NCBI GenBank assembly: GCA_031292525.1
Contig: JARLGY010000019.1
Location: forward strand, 282,232 to 346,231
Source of the DNA: Flavipsychrobacter sp.
GTDB taxonomy: Bacteria; Bacteroidota; Bacteroidia; Chitinophagales; Chitinophagaceae
Length of the DNA: 64,000 nucleotides
Direction of reading: 5' to 3'
Under the pieces are notes generated by a model. That model had not been told where the DNA came from, made no database searches, and saw only the letters and a list, made by a program, of their open reading frames with translations. Below are positions 45,576-55,242 of the stretch, piece by piece; the first letter of the stretch is position 1; every line of letters starts with the position of its first letter. The position numbers and the translations under genes are program-made.

Positions 45576-47764
45576 TAAGCTGTAGCATTTTTCATGAAAA
45601 AAGATTTCTTTTTGGAGACCTTCACCCGTTCATTTGTCACCTTATTCAATACCCATCCTGTAAACTTATTGTCCAGGGTTTTCAAGAAAGCAATCTGATC
45701 TTCATCTACTCTTTTGATAGACCTGTTAGATTCAAATACGCCTACTACCCTATCCACTACTTCTATCCACTCTTTAGCCATGTTCATTTTTACCAGATCA
45801 GGGGTTTCGATGATAATGATATCGAAATAATCTTTGAGTTCCAGCAATTTCTGGCGTACTATCTGCTCATCATTTATCTCCAGCACTGAAACATCATTGC
45901 CGCGGTTGCCAAGCACATGCACTTCTCCCTTGTGCTCTGTCATAGCAAAAGAAGCCTTGCCTGTGAGGTAATCTTCTATAAAGTACTTGGTATTGGTGAT
46001 CTCTGTTATTGCCGGGTCGTTGAAGTTACCATCTATAACCAATACCCTTTTGTTTATCATAAGGTAAGCGCTTGCAAGGCTTATGGTAAAAAGCGTCTTG
46101 CCTTCGCCAGGGTGTATGCTGGTAACTCCCAGCAACCTGCCACCATACATTACCATATCCAGCTCAAACCTTATGGAGCGCAGTAAATTTTTGAATTCAT
46201 CGCTAACAGGCTTTTGTGCCGTGTTGTCCCAAAGTTGTTTTACATCCAGGTGCGATGCCCTTATCAATGGCAGATAGCCTAGCACAGGTATGTTTGTTTT
46301 ATTTGCCAACTCAGATGCAACCTTAATAGAATCATCAAAATAGAAGAGCACAAACAGTATTACAATGTATATTACAAATGCAACAATGCCACTTAATATT
46401 ACCAATACCATTTTTTTGGATGGTTGCAAGGTACCTGGTGGCGCTATTTCTATCTGTCTGATCTTAGAAGTAGCATTCAGGTCCATGCTGGTCTGGTTGT
46501 ACTTCTTCAGTATTTCTATATACTCCTGGCTGGCCACGTTAATATCTTCTTCATAAGCCTGTATCACAGCCTCATTAGGTACCAGCATATCAAACTTATG
46601 ATTCAGCTTGGCTATCTCCTGATCCAGGCTTTGAGTGCTATTTTTTGCCAATTCAAGATCTACCCCCAGCTTTAATTTCTGTGCAAGCAGATTATCCTTT
46701 GCCGTTAAGGGATTCAGCATCACCTTGTCTGTCGATTGGTTGATCTGGGATGTGAGCCGCGATTTTGCAGAATCGAGTTTTTCTTTTATCTCGGGATCAA
46801 AACCGCTTTGTATGTATTGTCTATTTAATTCTTCGGCCTGTTGTTGAGTGGCTATTATTTCGAGGTTTATAGCCGTAAGCTTACTTTCTATATACTGGTG
46901 GCTATTGGTACTGAATCTCGAATCTATATCGTTGAGCGCCCCGGTTGTAGATGCTATATCTTTTTGGGTTATTTCTTTACGGGTTTCAAAATCAGCCATT
47001 TGCCCATAAAGACTCTTTGCCTGTTCGTTCAGGTTCAGCACCCTATTCTTAATTTTGAATTCCTTCAGCTCCTGCATCTTGCTGTTGAGTGCGTCCTTTT
47101 TTTCTTTCAGCAAAGCACCCAGATAGTCTATAGCTTTACTGCCGTTCTGCAGATTTGAAGCAGTGTAATAGCTAATAAATTCACTACACAAAGAATTTAT
47201 TACATACGCGGTTAACAAAGGGTCTTCAGACTCATAAGTAATATCTATATAGTCACTGCTTTCAACACGCCATATTCTCAATTTATTGCGGAGCGATTGA
47301 AAGTCATAGCCCATTGACTTTATAAGCAATATAAGCCCTGCCTGGTCTTTATCTGCATTGGAAAGGGGCTGGCGTGTTTTGTACATCTCTGAATACACCT
47401 TTACTGCATGGGTGCGCGCATCAGCATTCAGTTGCCCCATCAGTTTACTCGGTTTCTTAAATGGCGTATCAGAGGTAAGATCGTGAATAATGAGCAAGTA
47501 TGAAACCTGATCTACAACGGCTTTCAACTGCAGCATTTGTAAGAGATTACTAAACTGCTGGTTTATTTTCGACTCACCTAGGCTTTCCTTATTCAGGAAT
47601 TGCTGAGAACCATCCAGTATGCCTGCCGATATGCGTGCCCGAGATTCGTATGTATTTGGCTGATGCCTTACTAACACAAAAGTAAGCAACATCACCAGCA
47701 ATGGTATTGCCAGCAAAGCGTATTTATGCCTCTTTAGTATGTTTATAAAGTTAACCCCTTCCAT
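45575..47764 (-). CDS. Wzc/GumC-like chain-length protein with BY-kinase-type ATPase domain
   Basis: A 729-residue protein. A Wzz domain with two membrane helices (near 15-33 and 435-455) encloses a long coiled-coil periplasmic part. The C-terminal cytoplasmic domain is a P-loop ATPase of the bacterial tyrosine-kinase type: SIHPGEGKTLF (Walker A near residue 550), VLVIDGNFNDP (Walker A-prime) and DIIIIETPD. The C-terminus is KKKSFFMKNATA, without the tyrosine cluster that Wzc proteins autophosphorylate. Such proteins control chain length and export of the polymer. Coupled by TAATG to both neighbours. Confidence 0.9.
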   Translation of the reverse strand: MEGVNFINILKRHKYALLAIPLLVMLLTFVLVRHQPNTYESRARISAGILDGSQQFLNKESLGESKINQQFSNLLQMLQLKAVVDQVSYLLIIHDLTSDTPFKKPSKLMGQLNADARTHAVKVYSEMYKTRQPLSNADKDQAGLILLIKSMGYDFQSLRNKLRIWRVESSDYIDITYESEDPLLTAYVINSLCSEFISYYTASNLQNGSKAIDYLGALLKEKKDALNSKMQELKEFKIKNRVLNLNEQAKSLYGQMADFETRKEITQKDIASTTGALNDIDSRFSTNSHQYIESKLTAINLEIIATQQQAEELNRQYIQSGFDPEIKEKLDSAKSRLTSQINQSTDKVMLNPLTAKDNLLAQKLKLGVDLELAKNSTQSLDQEIAKLNHKFDMLVPNEAVIQAYEEDINVASQEYIEILKKYNQTSMDLNATSKIRQIEIAPPGTLQPSKKMVLVILSGIVAFVIYIVILFVLFYFDDSIKVASELANKTNIPVLGYLPLIRASHLDVKQLWDNTAQKPVSDEFKNLLRSIRFELDMVMYGGRLLGVTSIHPGEGKTLFTISLASAYLMINKRVLVIDGNFNDPAITEITNTKYFIEDYLTGKASFAMTEHKGEVHVLGNRGNDVSVLEINDEQIVRQKLLELKDYFDIIIIETPDLVKMNMAKEWIEVVDRVVGVFESNRSIKRVDEDQIAFLKTLDNKFTGWVLNKVTNERVKVSKKKSFFMKNATA

Positions 47765-48444
47765 TATTTTACATCCTCTAATTTAACACCTAAAAGTTCT
47801 TCAAGGCTACTTTTTGCTACCAACAATGCAGCTTCCCCGTCTATTTTTATCTGCAAATTGGTATCAAAATACATGAGCGCCTTGTTATAGCTATCAAATG
47901 TTTCCTCTCCTTTTTCAAACTTATATTTCATCAGCTTTACAGAACTTTCAGCATCGGCAACGGTCTGCGACTTTATTTTAAGAACTGTCAGTTGCTGAAT
48001 ATAAACATAATATCTCTGTTTTACTGCGGCTTCTATACTCAAGTCATATTCTGCCTTGTCATTCTGTGCTATTTTATATTCCTCGCGAGTTACTTTAACC
48101 GCCGGGGCTTTCTGGAGTATAGACCCCACACTGGTATAAATGCCAAACTGATAGCCACTAAGCACCAAGTTGGTACTACCAACAACAGTATTTGCAGTGC
48201 CTGGACTATAGAGATATGATAAGGTAAAAATATTAAACCAGTCGAGCTTCGCCTTTTTAATATTGTATTCAGCGATAGTTAACTTACTATCGTAAGTTTT
48301 AACGCGCGGGTAATTTTGTTTTGCAGTGCTAATGAGCTTATCGAGGAAGGGAAGGGATATTTCAGTCATCATGGATTCCTGCCCGTACGTGATGAAGGTG
48401 GCGGACAAGCAAAAAAGCAGCAAAATATACTTTACCCTATACAT
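47764..48444 (-). CDS. Short TolC-family outer membrane protein
   Basis: A 226-residue protein with signal peptide (cleavage near TYGQ), then amphipathic helical segments (LISTAKQNYPRVKTYDSKLTIAE, IKKAKLDWFN) and beta-strand parts typical of TolC-like proteins. The C-terminal repeat (MKYKFEKGEETFDSYNKALM, SLEELLGVKLEDVK) matches the second helical hairpin. The length is only about half that of usual TolC proteins (about 430 residues), so it may assemble differently. As the first gene of the polysaccharide operon it could be the outer membrane exit for the polymer. Confidence 0.75.
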   Translation of the reverse strand: MYRVKYILLLFCLSATFITYGQESMMTEISLPFLDKLISTAKQNYPRVKTYDSKLTIAEYNIKKAKLDWFNIFTLSYLYSPGTANTVVGSTNLVLSGYQFGIYTSVGSILQKAPAVKVTREEYKIAQNDKAEYDLSIEAAVKQRYYVYIQQLTVLKIKSQTVADAESSVKLMKYKFEKGEETFDSYNKALMYFDTNLQIKIDGEAALLVAKSSLEELLGVKLEDVK

Positions 48445-48670
48445 CTCCCAGATGATCCTGTTTACTAAATAACTGAAAATAAAACTCCTTTATATACAAA
48501 TCCCTATACGTTATGCCTGTATCTTACCTAGTTTCTAACAGGATTTATAACGTTTAAAATAATTGCAAAATACTTTTTATTTGCGTGCCATAAAATATTG
48601 TTATACACTTGTTGGGGATAAGAGAGACAGTACATAAAAGTACTACATTACTTTACTTAAAAATCATGCA

Positions 48671-49285
48671 ATGTCTATAGTTACAGCAATAAAAAGCAAC
48701 CCTGCAATTAAAAGGCTGGTGCACCGTATGCTTGTTGCTAAAGGTGAGGCGCGGCCGCGGCTGTGGGTGAAGATATTTGCAAATCCTTTTATACATAAAC
48801 GCGGTAAAGGATCGAAGATACGCAGATACACACGTACTGATGTGTTGCCATTTAACCGGTTTGAGCTAGGTGCTAATAGTATTATTGAAGATTTCAGCAC
48901 TATAAACAATGGCGTGGGCGATGTATTGATCGGTCACGATTCGTTGGTGGGGATGGGTAATGTAATCATAGGGCCCGTAACGATAGGCAATAACGTAATA
49001 CTGGCACAAAACATAGTGGCCAGCGGACTGAATCATGAGTACCGGGACATACATACCCCTATAAGCCAGCAGGCTGTTACAAAGGCACGCATTACCATAG
49101 AAGACGATTGCTGGATAGCGGCTAATGTTGTTATAACAGCGGGCGTAACGATAGGGAAACATTGCGTAGTGGCGGCAGGAGCAGTTGTGACTAAAGACGT
49201 ACCGCCCTACTCTATTGCAGCTGGCAACCCCGCTAAGGTCATTAAAAGATATGACGAAGGGGCTGGGGACTGGGTAAGAGCATAG
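48671..49285 (+). CDS. Hexapeptide-repeat acyltransferase (WcaF/LacA-like)
   Basis: A 204-residue left-handed beta-helix protein. It has hexapeptide repeats (SIIEDFSTINNGVGDVLIG, LVGMGNVIIGPVTIGNNVILA), the catalytic-type loop SGLNHEYRD with its histidine, and the C-terminal repeats CWIAANVVITAGVTIGKHCVVAAGAVVT, ending in AAGNPAKVIKRY. Such enzymes acetylate sugars with acetyl-CoA. It is divergent from the polysaccharide operon (226-base gap) and may decorate its product. Confidence 0.9.
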   Translation: MSIVTAIKSNPAIKRLVHRMLVAKGEARPRLWVKIFANPFIHKRGKGSKIRRYTRTDVLPFNRFELGANSIIEDFSTINNGVGDVLIGHDSLVGMGNVIIGPVTIGNNVILAQNIVASGLNHEYRDIHTPISQQAVTKARITIEDDCWIAANVVITAGVTIGKHCVVAAGAVVTKDVPPYSIAAGNPAKVIKRYDEGAGDWVRA

Positions 49286-49292
49286 ATTCTGA

Positions 49293-50546
49293 TCAATTAT
49301 AATAGCTCCAGGCCAGGCCCTCAGATACGCTATTTAGATAATCGCCGGAACGTAATTTGTCGGCTCCGAACCTAGTCAGTATAAGTTGCTGTATTGCCCG
49401 TACCTGGGCTGAACCACCTGTTATAAAAATCGTGTCTATTTCGGAAGGAGTAATTTGAGTTTTTAGCAAAAAAGCATCCAGATAATTGCCGATCTTATTA
49501 ATGTTCACTTCAATCAGTTCATTATAGTATTCAATAGTAACATCTCTGGCAATTGAAATGCTTTCTTTTTCAAACCTAAACAAGCTGTTGTCTGCACCGG
49601 ATAATTGAATCTTAGTATTTTCTATTTCTTTAAACAGCGAATAGCCTAAGTTTTTCTCCACTAGTATTTTCAAGTTCATGAGCTTTTCACTCCGCTTAGT
49701 AAGTAGGTGATATTTCTCTATCTCTCTTACCAGCTTGTGTACGTTGAAAAAATTCATCTTTTCCCACGAGGTGATACTATCAAATAAAACGCCGGGAACC
49801 TCGAGCATTTTGCCTGGTGTGGATTGATACAGCTCATCCTTACCAAAGTAAGGGGTTAGTGCTTTTGACATGAAGGAAGAATCAAAACTATCACCTCCTA
49901 TATATATGCCCCCCTGGGCAATCAGGTCCTGCTTTCTGTTGCCTGCTTTATATTTATCGGGGCCAAGTTTTACTATAGTAAAATCTGAGGTACCACCGCC
50001 TATGTCAGCCACCAGTACGGTTTCGTTTTGGGTTAACGTACGCTCATAAGCAAATGCTGCTGCTATGGGCTCCATTTGGAAAGTAATATTTTCAAATCCG
50101 GCCTTAGTGGCTGCTTTCTCCAAACGAGTTTGCGCAAGGCTATCTTTTACAGGGTCTTCATCAAAAAATACGGGCCTGCCTAAAATGATCTCTGTTATAT
50201 TTTCGCCCAAAAATGCATCAGCCTTATCCTTGAAGTATTTTAAGATCAATGTAACCAAACCCGAAGCATTATAGAGTTCATTATAAACCCTTGTTTCGGT
50301 GAAGCTGGTACGGGGTAAAACCCTTTTTATTGATTTCATAAACCGGCCAGCCATTCCATTTTGCAGATAAGCCTCGATAGCTGGCTGACCTACAAAAGAT
50401 AAAATTTCGCTGCTATCCTGGCGTTGGATAAAAAAGAGAATAGAGGCCTCAGTAAGCGTTTTAATTATCTTATTGTTCTCCTTGTCAAGTATTGACAAAG
50501 CAGAATTGGTGGTACCAAAGTCGATACCATAAATATATTTACTCAA
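49293..50546 (-). CDS. Orphan Hsp70-like ATPase (YegD-like), TTG start
   Basis: A 417-residue actin-fold ATPase with the three Hsp70 nucleotide motifs: YIYGIDFGTTNSALSIL (phosphate 1), VLVADIGGGTSDFTIV (phosphate 2) and DTIFITGGSAQVRAIQQLI (adenosine). There is no substrate-binding domain, as in YegD-type Hsp70 homologues. The start must be TTG at 50546 because a TAA lies two codons upstream and no ATG precedes the first motif. No J-protein or GrpE gene is near. Client unknown. Confidence 0.85.
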   Translation of the reverse strand: MSKYIYGIDFGTTNSALSILDKENNKIIKTLTEASILFFIQRQDSSEILSFVGQPAIEAYLQNGMAGRFMKSIKRVLPRTSFTETRVYNELYNASGLVTLILKYFKDKADAFLGENITEIILGRPVFFDEDPVKDSLAQTRLEKAATKAGFENITFQMEPIAAAFAYERTLTQNETVLVADIGGGTSDFTIVKLGPDKYKAGNRKQDLIAQGGIYIGGDSFDSSFMSKALTPYFGKDELYQSTPGKMLEVPGVLFDSITSWEKMNFFNVHKLVREIEKYHLLTKRSEKLMNLKILVEKNLGYSLFKEIENTKIQLSGADNSLFRFEKESISIARDVTIEYYNELIEVNINKIGNYLDAFLLKTQITPSEIDTIFITGGSAQVRAIQQLILTRFGADKLRSGDYLNSVSEGLAWSYYN

Positions 50547-50690
50547 CTTTTACTTTTTAAAATCAACAGAAGAAGACAGATACCCAGGCGAACATTTTAT
50601 CTTATAATATCTGTAAACAAGAGCAGCCGTTTAACCAATGTGCTGCCTATACTTGCTTATCGCCTAAGGTGCCGCAAAAGTCGCTATTTT

Positions 50691-51083
50691 CTAACAACCT
50701 TCAATACTGTTCAACAAGTTTGCTAACATTTTTTTTAAGTCTGTATAACTATGCGGCTTAGCCATGAATTTATATGCACCAAGATCACTGGCAATATCTG
50801 CTTCTTTTTGATGGGAAGATGTGGAAAACATGATAACCGGAATATGCCTATAGGCATCGTTACTTTTCAATAACCTGAGGCAGTCCCACCCACTTACGGA
50901 AGGCATATTTACGTCTAAAAAAATAATTTGAGGCAGCGGTTCCATCCTGTTCAGTGTATCGAATATCTTCTTACCATTGTCCAGATAACGAAAGATCACC
51001 GAGCTATTTATTTCTGTCAGTGCATCTTCAAAAATCCCTGCATCATCCTTGTCGTCGTCAATTAAAAGTATGTGTCTGATCAA
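50691..51083 (-). CDS. Single-domain response regulator, partner of the hybrid kinase
   Basis: A 130-residue receiver: acidic residues D9-D10-D11, phospho-acceptor D57 in IIFLDVNMP, and a conserved switch FSTSSHQ. The conserved lysine is in MAKPHS. There is no output domain. The start is a TTG at 51083 because a stop lies just upstream in frame. It begins 19 bases after the stop of the large hybrid kinase, so both are likely co-transcribed and the protein probably accepts its phosphate. The family resembles the Rcp1-type receivers found with PAS kinases. Confidence 0.88.
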   Translation of the reverse strand: MIRHILLIDDDKDDAGIFEDALTEINSSVIFRYLDNGKKIFDTLNRMEPLPQIIFLDVNMPSVSGWDCLRLLKSNDAYRHIPVIMFSTSSHQKEADIASDLGAYKFMAKPHSYTDLKKMLANLLNSIEGC

Positions 51084-51102
51084 TCCTTTTTAGAGTTTGC
51101 GA

Positions 51103-54100
51103 TCAAATATAATTCTTACTCTGCCTAACTGGTAACACTATTGTGAATGATGCTCCTTTATCTTTTTGACCTGCTGCCGTTATTGATCCTCCGTGACGCT
51201 GAACAATTTTCCTGCAAAGAGAAAGCCCAAGACCAGTGCCTTCATACTTGTCTTTAGAATTAAGGCGGGAAAACGAATTAAATATCTGCTCTTCTTCGTC
51301 CTGTTCAAACCCAATACCATTATCGGTTACTACAACTTCCACAGCATCTGTATTGTAATCTAAAAACTGCCTCGCGGTTAAGGTTATTACTGCAGGTGTA
51401 TCTGATTTTGAAAACTTCAGCGAGTTGGCAATAAGATTATAAAAGAGTTGGTAGATAAGTATATAGGCACCCTGTATATTGGGAAGGTCATTGTAGGTAA
51501 TAGTGGCACTCTTCTGCCCGATAAGCACTTCCAGATCGGTAAGTATATCAACCATTACATCGTTAATATTTACGTCTTGTATCACCTGGTCTGTTGCATT
51601 TATAGTGGAGTATGTCAAAACCCCGTCTATCATTGAAAACATGCGATCTGTAGCCACGTTTATTTTTGCTACAAACTCTTTACTCTTTTCTGATAGTTGT
51701 GTTTCTTTATCCTCCTGCACGCGGCCAATAAATATTTTTATCTTCCTAACAGGTTCTTTCAAATCGTGGCTGGCAACGTGTGCAAACTGTTGCAGATCGT
51801 CGTTAGACCTGCCAAGCGCCAGTGTACGCTCAGCAACCAATGTTTCCAATTTTATTTCAATATTTTTCTGGTCATCAATATCGGTAAATGCACCTATCCA
51901 TTTTACCACTTCACCATTCTCATTTTTTATCGGTTCGCCTTGTACAGAGAACCACCTATATTTTGCATCTTTATTTCTTAACCTTACTTCGGCCCTGTAA
52001 CTGTTACCGGCTTCTCTACTTTCAGCCCAAGCTCCGTTTATATTAGCCAGATCATCAACATGAACCATTTCGTTCCATGCATTTGCGCCATCTGGTTCAA
52101 CCCCAGTATATTCTTTCCACCGCGACGAAGCATAGTCAGGCAACCCGTTTTTATCTGTCATCCAAACCAATTGCGGCAAGGTCTCAGCAAGCGTACGGAA
52201 ACGCGCTTCACTTTCCCTTATCATTTTTCCTGCCAGTACTGTTCCCGTTACATCCTGACATAAAATGATAACGCCTGTAATTGCACCAAATTCATTTTTG
52301 TAAGGCTGGTAAACCAAATTAAGATACCCAAGTTTTCGCTCACTATTTGAAAACATTGTATAGGGTTGATCATACAAGTAAAGCGACTCTCCTGTAGTAC
52401 GAACGTTTTCAATAATTGGCTTAAATACCCCTTCGGAATCGGGAATAATATTAAACAATTCCTGGCCCAGTAATTCATCTGCCTTGTGGCCTATTAACTG
52501 ACCATAAGCCTCATTTACTACCTCTACCTTCAATTCCTGCCCCGTGAGTACTATGATACCGACACTGGCTTCCCGAACGAGATTCTGGAAACGCTTTTCG
52601 CTTTCTATTACTTTTTTACGGGCTAAAACCTGTTCTGTCACATCGTTTACTACTACCATTATCCGCTCAACCTTGCCTGCTTTGTTTAATAAGGGCTGAT
52701 ATTGTGTATCCAGATGCAGCAGTTCATGAACTCCATCTTTCGATACGCGGGTCTTATATTCAATTAACGATACTGCATTTCCGGTTTCCCTAATCTCATC
52801 CAAAAGCGCCTGAGTATCTTCATTCGCAGCCACGACCTCAAAAAAGGGCATATCTATAATCTCATTTCTTTGCTTACCAACAAAAGGCAAATACTTATTG
52901 TTAGCCAACTCTACAATGTACTCTGGACCACTTAAAACTATAATACCTACCGGCGCCTGCATAAGGAAAGAAGAGAGCTCCTTCGCTGCATTAAGCCTGG
53001 CTGCATTTATCCTTATATTAGCATCTACACGTGCCGAAAGCTCTTTTGCTGAAAATGGCTTAACCATATAATCATCAGCACCTGCATCCAAGGCCTCTAC
53101 CTTGGCCTCATCGCCTGCCCTTGCAGATAAGAATATAAATGGTGTATTTTTCAAGATGGTGTCTCCGCGCAACTTCTTCAACAGGCCGAAACCATCAAGT
53201 ACCGGCATCATTACATCGCTAAGTATCAAATCGGGACGTATAGCTATGGCAGTCTCAAAAGCTTGCTCACCATTTCCTGCTGTAACTACATTAAACTGAT
53301 CTGACAACAATCTCTTCATGTAATCACGCATGTCTGCGTTATCATCGGCAATCAATACTTTGTACCGATCGGGCAAGTCGTTGCCTGGAGCAATATTTGC
53401 ATTACCGGTATCTCCGTTAGTTCCCCACTTCATTGCTTCCCCAACAAACGCCCTGGAATTTGATGATACCGGACTATCTGATTGGGACTTTTGAATGTTA
53501 TCGATAGGCAAATGAGCACTTCCTGCAGGAATTTCAACTATAAAAACAGAACCTGCCCCCAGTTTACTTTTCACTGCTATAGAGCCCCCATGCAGCTTCA
53601 CCAACTCTTTAACAAGCGCCAGCCCTATACCTGTGCCCTCCTGGCTTCTGCCATAAGCTGAATCTACCCTATGAAAACGATCAAATATTTTGTCAAACTG
53701 GTCTTCTGGTATCCCTACCCCCTGGTCGCTTACCGATAATTGAACGATGTTGTTAACAGCTTCTATCTTAACATTAATTACCCCACCATTGCTGTATTTA
53801 AAGGCATTGGAGATGAGGTTGAGTACTATCTTTTCCCACATATCCTTGTCTACAAATACCTTTTCCCCAATAGGGACGCACCGGAGAACCAATTGCATTC
53901 CTGCCTTCTCTATCGCTGATCTGAAAGAGCTAGCAATACCCTCTGTAAATGCGCAAATATTTACTTCCTGGAAATTCCCCTGTAAACGTCCCGCCTCTAT
54001 ACGCGAAAACTCGAGCAGTGTATTTACTAGCTTTTGCATGCGTAACGCGTTTCGGTGGGCAACGTCTAACCTTATCCGGTTTTCAGGAATGGTATCAGGA

Positions 54101-55242
54101 TCATTGAGGGCGTCTTCAATAGGCCCCAGCAGCAATGTAAGCGGCGTTCTGAACTCGTGGCTTATATTTGAAAAAAAAGTGCTTTTTGCCTGGTCGATTT
54201 CTGCCAGGGCTTGTGCCCTCTTTCTTTCTTCTTCTATTGCATGCACATTTGCAAAACTAGTTGCTACCTGGTCTGCTATCAGAGAAAAAAAGCTGCTGTA
54301 TTTTTCGTCGAGCAAGCGGTAAGGGTTTATGCCTACCACCAGGAAACCATAGGGCTCTTTGACCCCTATCTGCATAATGGGCAGAACTATAGCTTTATCT
54401 GGTGCAATTTCCCATGCGCCCTTCGGCATAATACCAATACGCTCCTTCAACTTGTCAAACACCTCAAACTGCCTTTGGCTTATTACTTCCCTTAACAGAT
54501 ACGACACATCATTATCTGCATTTAAATCTATAAGCTGCGGCACTGCAGCCAAAGTTTCTCCAAGGTCTGTATAGTGCTCCAGCTTTGCGAGATCGCCGGT
54601 TATGCTATAAAATAATGCAAAGGGAAAATCATATGGATTATCGCTTATGGCAAAGATGGTACGTTCAATTATTTCCTTATTCGACTGTGTGTCTGTAAGG
54701 CTTTGCCCCAGCTTTATAAGCGTCTTTAGCTGCCTTTCGCTGATTATCCTATCCGTATCATCTGTGTTAGCGCAGATCATTCCTGCAGTACCACCGTCAT
54801 CACCTGGTATAGGGGTATATGAAAATGTATAGTAAGTTTCTTCAGGGTACCCATTGCGCTCCATGATAAGGAGCTGAGATTCTACATAAGTACCTTCATC
54901 CTCTTCCATTACAGTTTTCAGCAAAGGTTCAATATCCTTCCAAATATCTTTCCAAACTACAGATGCTGGCGCGCCCAATGCTCCGGGATGTTTGCCACCT
55001 ACAATAGCCTTGTAGGGATCATTATAAAATTTGATCAGCTCCTTACCCCAGCCTATCCAAATTGGCTGGCGTGAGGTAAGCATAATGCGGATACAGGTGC
55101 GCAAGCTCTGCGGCCAACTATCTATTGTGCCTAAGGATGTGCGCGACCAATCATACTCCCTTATTCGCTGCCCCATTTCGCCTCCCCCAGATAAAAACTG
55201 GTAAGTGGAGCTAGCGGAAGTTTGACGATCTTCTGTTTTCAT
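51103..55242 (-). CDS. Hybrid sensor kinase with two kinase cores, receiver and several PAS domains
   Basis: A 1379-residue cytosolic protein without membrane helices. Domains in order: PAS-like (about 20-170), GAF-like (about 185-335), first HisKA/HATPase (ISHEFRTPLTLLLG near 360, NLISNAFKYSNGG, DQGVGIPEDQF, GTGIGLALVKEL), receiver (IADDNADMRDYM, SDVMMP near 675, DYMVKPFS), three PAS domains (about 770-1140, each with a VTEQ/VTGT/TDID-type end), and a second HisKA/HATPase (HVASHDLKEPVRK near 1159, NLIANSLKFSKSD, DNGIGFEQDEE, GTGLGLSLCRKIV). Two complete kinase cores suggest an internal relay plus output to the receiver gene that follows. The signal is unknown; PAS and GAF domains often bind flavin, haem or small molecules. 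Confidence 0.9.
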   Translation of the reverse strand: MKTEDRQTSASSTYQFLSGGGEMGQRIREYDWSRTSLGTIDSWPQSLRTCIRIMLTSRQPIWIGWGKELIKFYNDPYKAIVGGKHPGALGAPASVVWKDIWKDIEPLLKTVMEEDEGTYVESQLLIMERNGYPEETYYTFSYTPIPGDDGGTAGMICANTDDTDRIISERQLKTLIKLGQSLTDTQSNKEIIERTIFAISDNPYDFPFALFYSITGDLAKLEHYTDLGETLAAVPQLIDLNADNDVSYLLREVISQRQFEVFDKLKERIGIMPKGAWEIAPDKAIVLPIMQIGVKEPYGFLVVGINPYRLLDEKYSSFFSLIADQVATSFANVHAIEEERKRAQALAEIDQAKSTFFSNISHEFRTPLTLLLGPIEDALNDPDTIPENRIRLDVAHRNALRMQKLVNTLLEFSRIEAGRLQGNFQEVNICAFTEGIASSFRSAIEKAGMQLVLRCVPIGEKVFVDKDMWEKIVLNLISNAFKYSNGGVINVKIEAVNNIVQLSVSDQGVGIPEDQFDKIFDRFHRVDSAYGRSQEGTGIGLALVKELVKLHGGSIAVKSKLGAGSVFIVEIPAGSAHLPIDNIQKSQSDSPVSSNSRAFVGEAMKWGTNGDTGNANIAPGNDLPDRYKVLIADDNADMRDYMKRLLSDQFNVVTAGNGEQAFETAIAIRPDLILSDVMMPVLDGFGLLKKLRGDTILKNTPFIFLSARAGDEAKVEALDAGADDYMVKPFSAKELSARVDANIRINAARLNAAKELSSFLMQAPVGIIVLSGPEYIVELANNKYLPFVGKQRNEIIDMPFFEVVAANEDTQALLDEIRETGNAVSLIEYKTRVSKDGVHELLHLDTQYQPLLNKAGKVERIMVVVNDVTEQVLARKKVIESEKRFQNLVREASVGIIVLTGQELKVEVVNEAYGQLIGHKADELLGQELFNIIPDSEGVFKPIIENVRTTGESLYLYDQPYTMFSNSERKLGYLNLVYQPYKNEFGAITGVIILCQDVTGTVLAGKMIRESEARFRTLAETLPQLVWMTDKNGLPDYASSRWKEYTGVEPDGANAWNEMVHVDDLANINGAWAESREAGNSYRAEVRLRNKDAKYRWFSVQGEPIKNENGEVVKWIGAFTDIDDQKNIEIKLETLVAERTLALGRSNDDLQQFAHVASHDLKEPVRKIKIFIGRVQEDKETQLSEKSKEFVAKINVATDRMFSMIDGVLTYSTINATDQVIQDVNINDVMVDILTDLEVLIGQKSATITYNDLPNIQGAYILIYQLFYNLIANSLKFSKSDTPAVITLTARQFLDYNTDAVEVVVTDNGIGFEQDEEEQIFNSFSRLNSKDKYEGTGLGLSLCRKIVQRHGGSITAAGQKDKGASFTIVLPVRQSKNYI

